The translations under genes were made by a program, and so were the position numbers. The notes under the pieces were generated by a model. That model ran no database searches and was not told the origin of the DNA. It saw only the letters and a list, made by a program, of their open reading frames with translations. Of a stretch of 6,259 nt of DNA, positions 6,246 to 6,259 are shown piece by piece; the stretch's first letter is position 1; every line of letters begins with the position of its first letter. Origin of the DNA: CAWKDC01 sp964383495 (GTDB lineage Bacteria; Pseudomonadota; Gammaproteobacteria; JABCZS01); contig CAYLHG010000032.1 in NCBI GenBank assembly GCA_964383495.1, forward strand, positions 1-6,259. The letters run 5' to 3'.

Positions 6246-6259
6246 GAAAAATTCAAGTG

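Overview
The window looks like chromosomal sequence from an AT-leaning gammaproteobacterium. The ion antiporter is close to E. coli YbaL across its whole membrane part. The largest gene resembles, as I recall it, a pseudomonad family of large secreted-toxin-like proteins. I cannot name a genus; a Legionellales-type host is possible but unproven. There are no rRNAs, tRNAs, CRISPR arrays or insertion sequences.

Left half (1-3062, minus strand). Genes run right to left: a 638-residue protein (1146-3062), a 110-residue membrane protein whose start lies inside the end of that gene (839-1171), a 246-bp gap holding a candidate promoter and a perfect 9-bp dyad, a 170-residue helical protein (80-592), and the first 13 codons of another gene (1-40) with a strong ribosome binding site. 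The 638-residue protein ends in a two-cysteine motif followed by a Gly/Ala-rich hydrophobic stretch, and its translationally linked partner is a small membrane protein. This arrangement fits a pore-forming effector with its immunity protein. The three readable N-termini share an F-x-W motif. The two complete ones also share a Tyr-Phe-(Ser/Ala)-Ala-Gln motif at almost the same residue number. They may therefore carry a common N-terminal module, perhaps for recruitment or export. This is the most interesting part of the window.

Middle (3047-4818, plus strand). A two-helix membrane protein of unknown function begins divergently from the 638-residue gene and overlaps its 5' end. It is followed by a CPA2-type cation:proton antiporter of the YbaL/Kef type that ends exactly where the membrane domain ends, so it lacks the usual nucleotide-binding RCK domain.

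Right (4819-6259, minus strand). A short convergent spacer holds a possible 47-codon small gene or gene remnant. Beyond it lies an AAA_14/DUF4143 ATPase with a winged-helix segment and a PD-(D/E)XK-like C-terminal domain. Its extended -10 box is placed so that transcription should begin at the A of its ATG, making it a candidate leaderless mRNA. The right-hand genes show no clear functional link to the left-hand operon.
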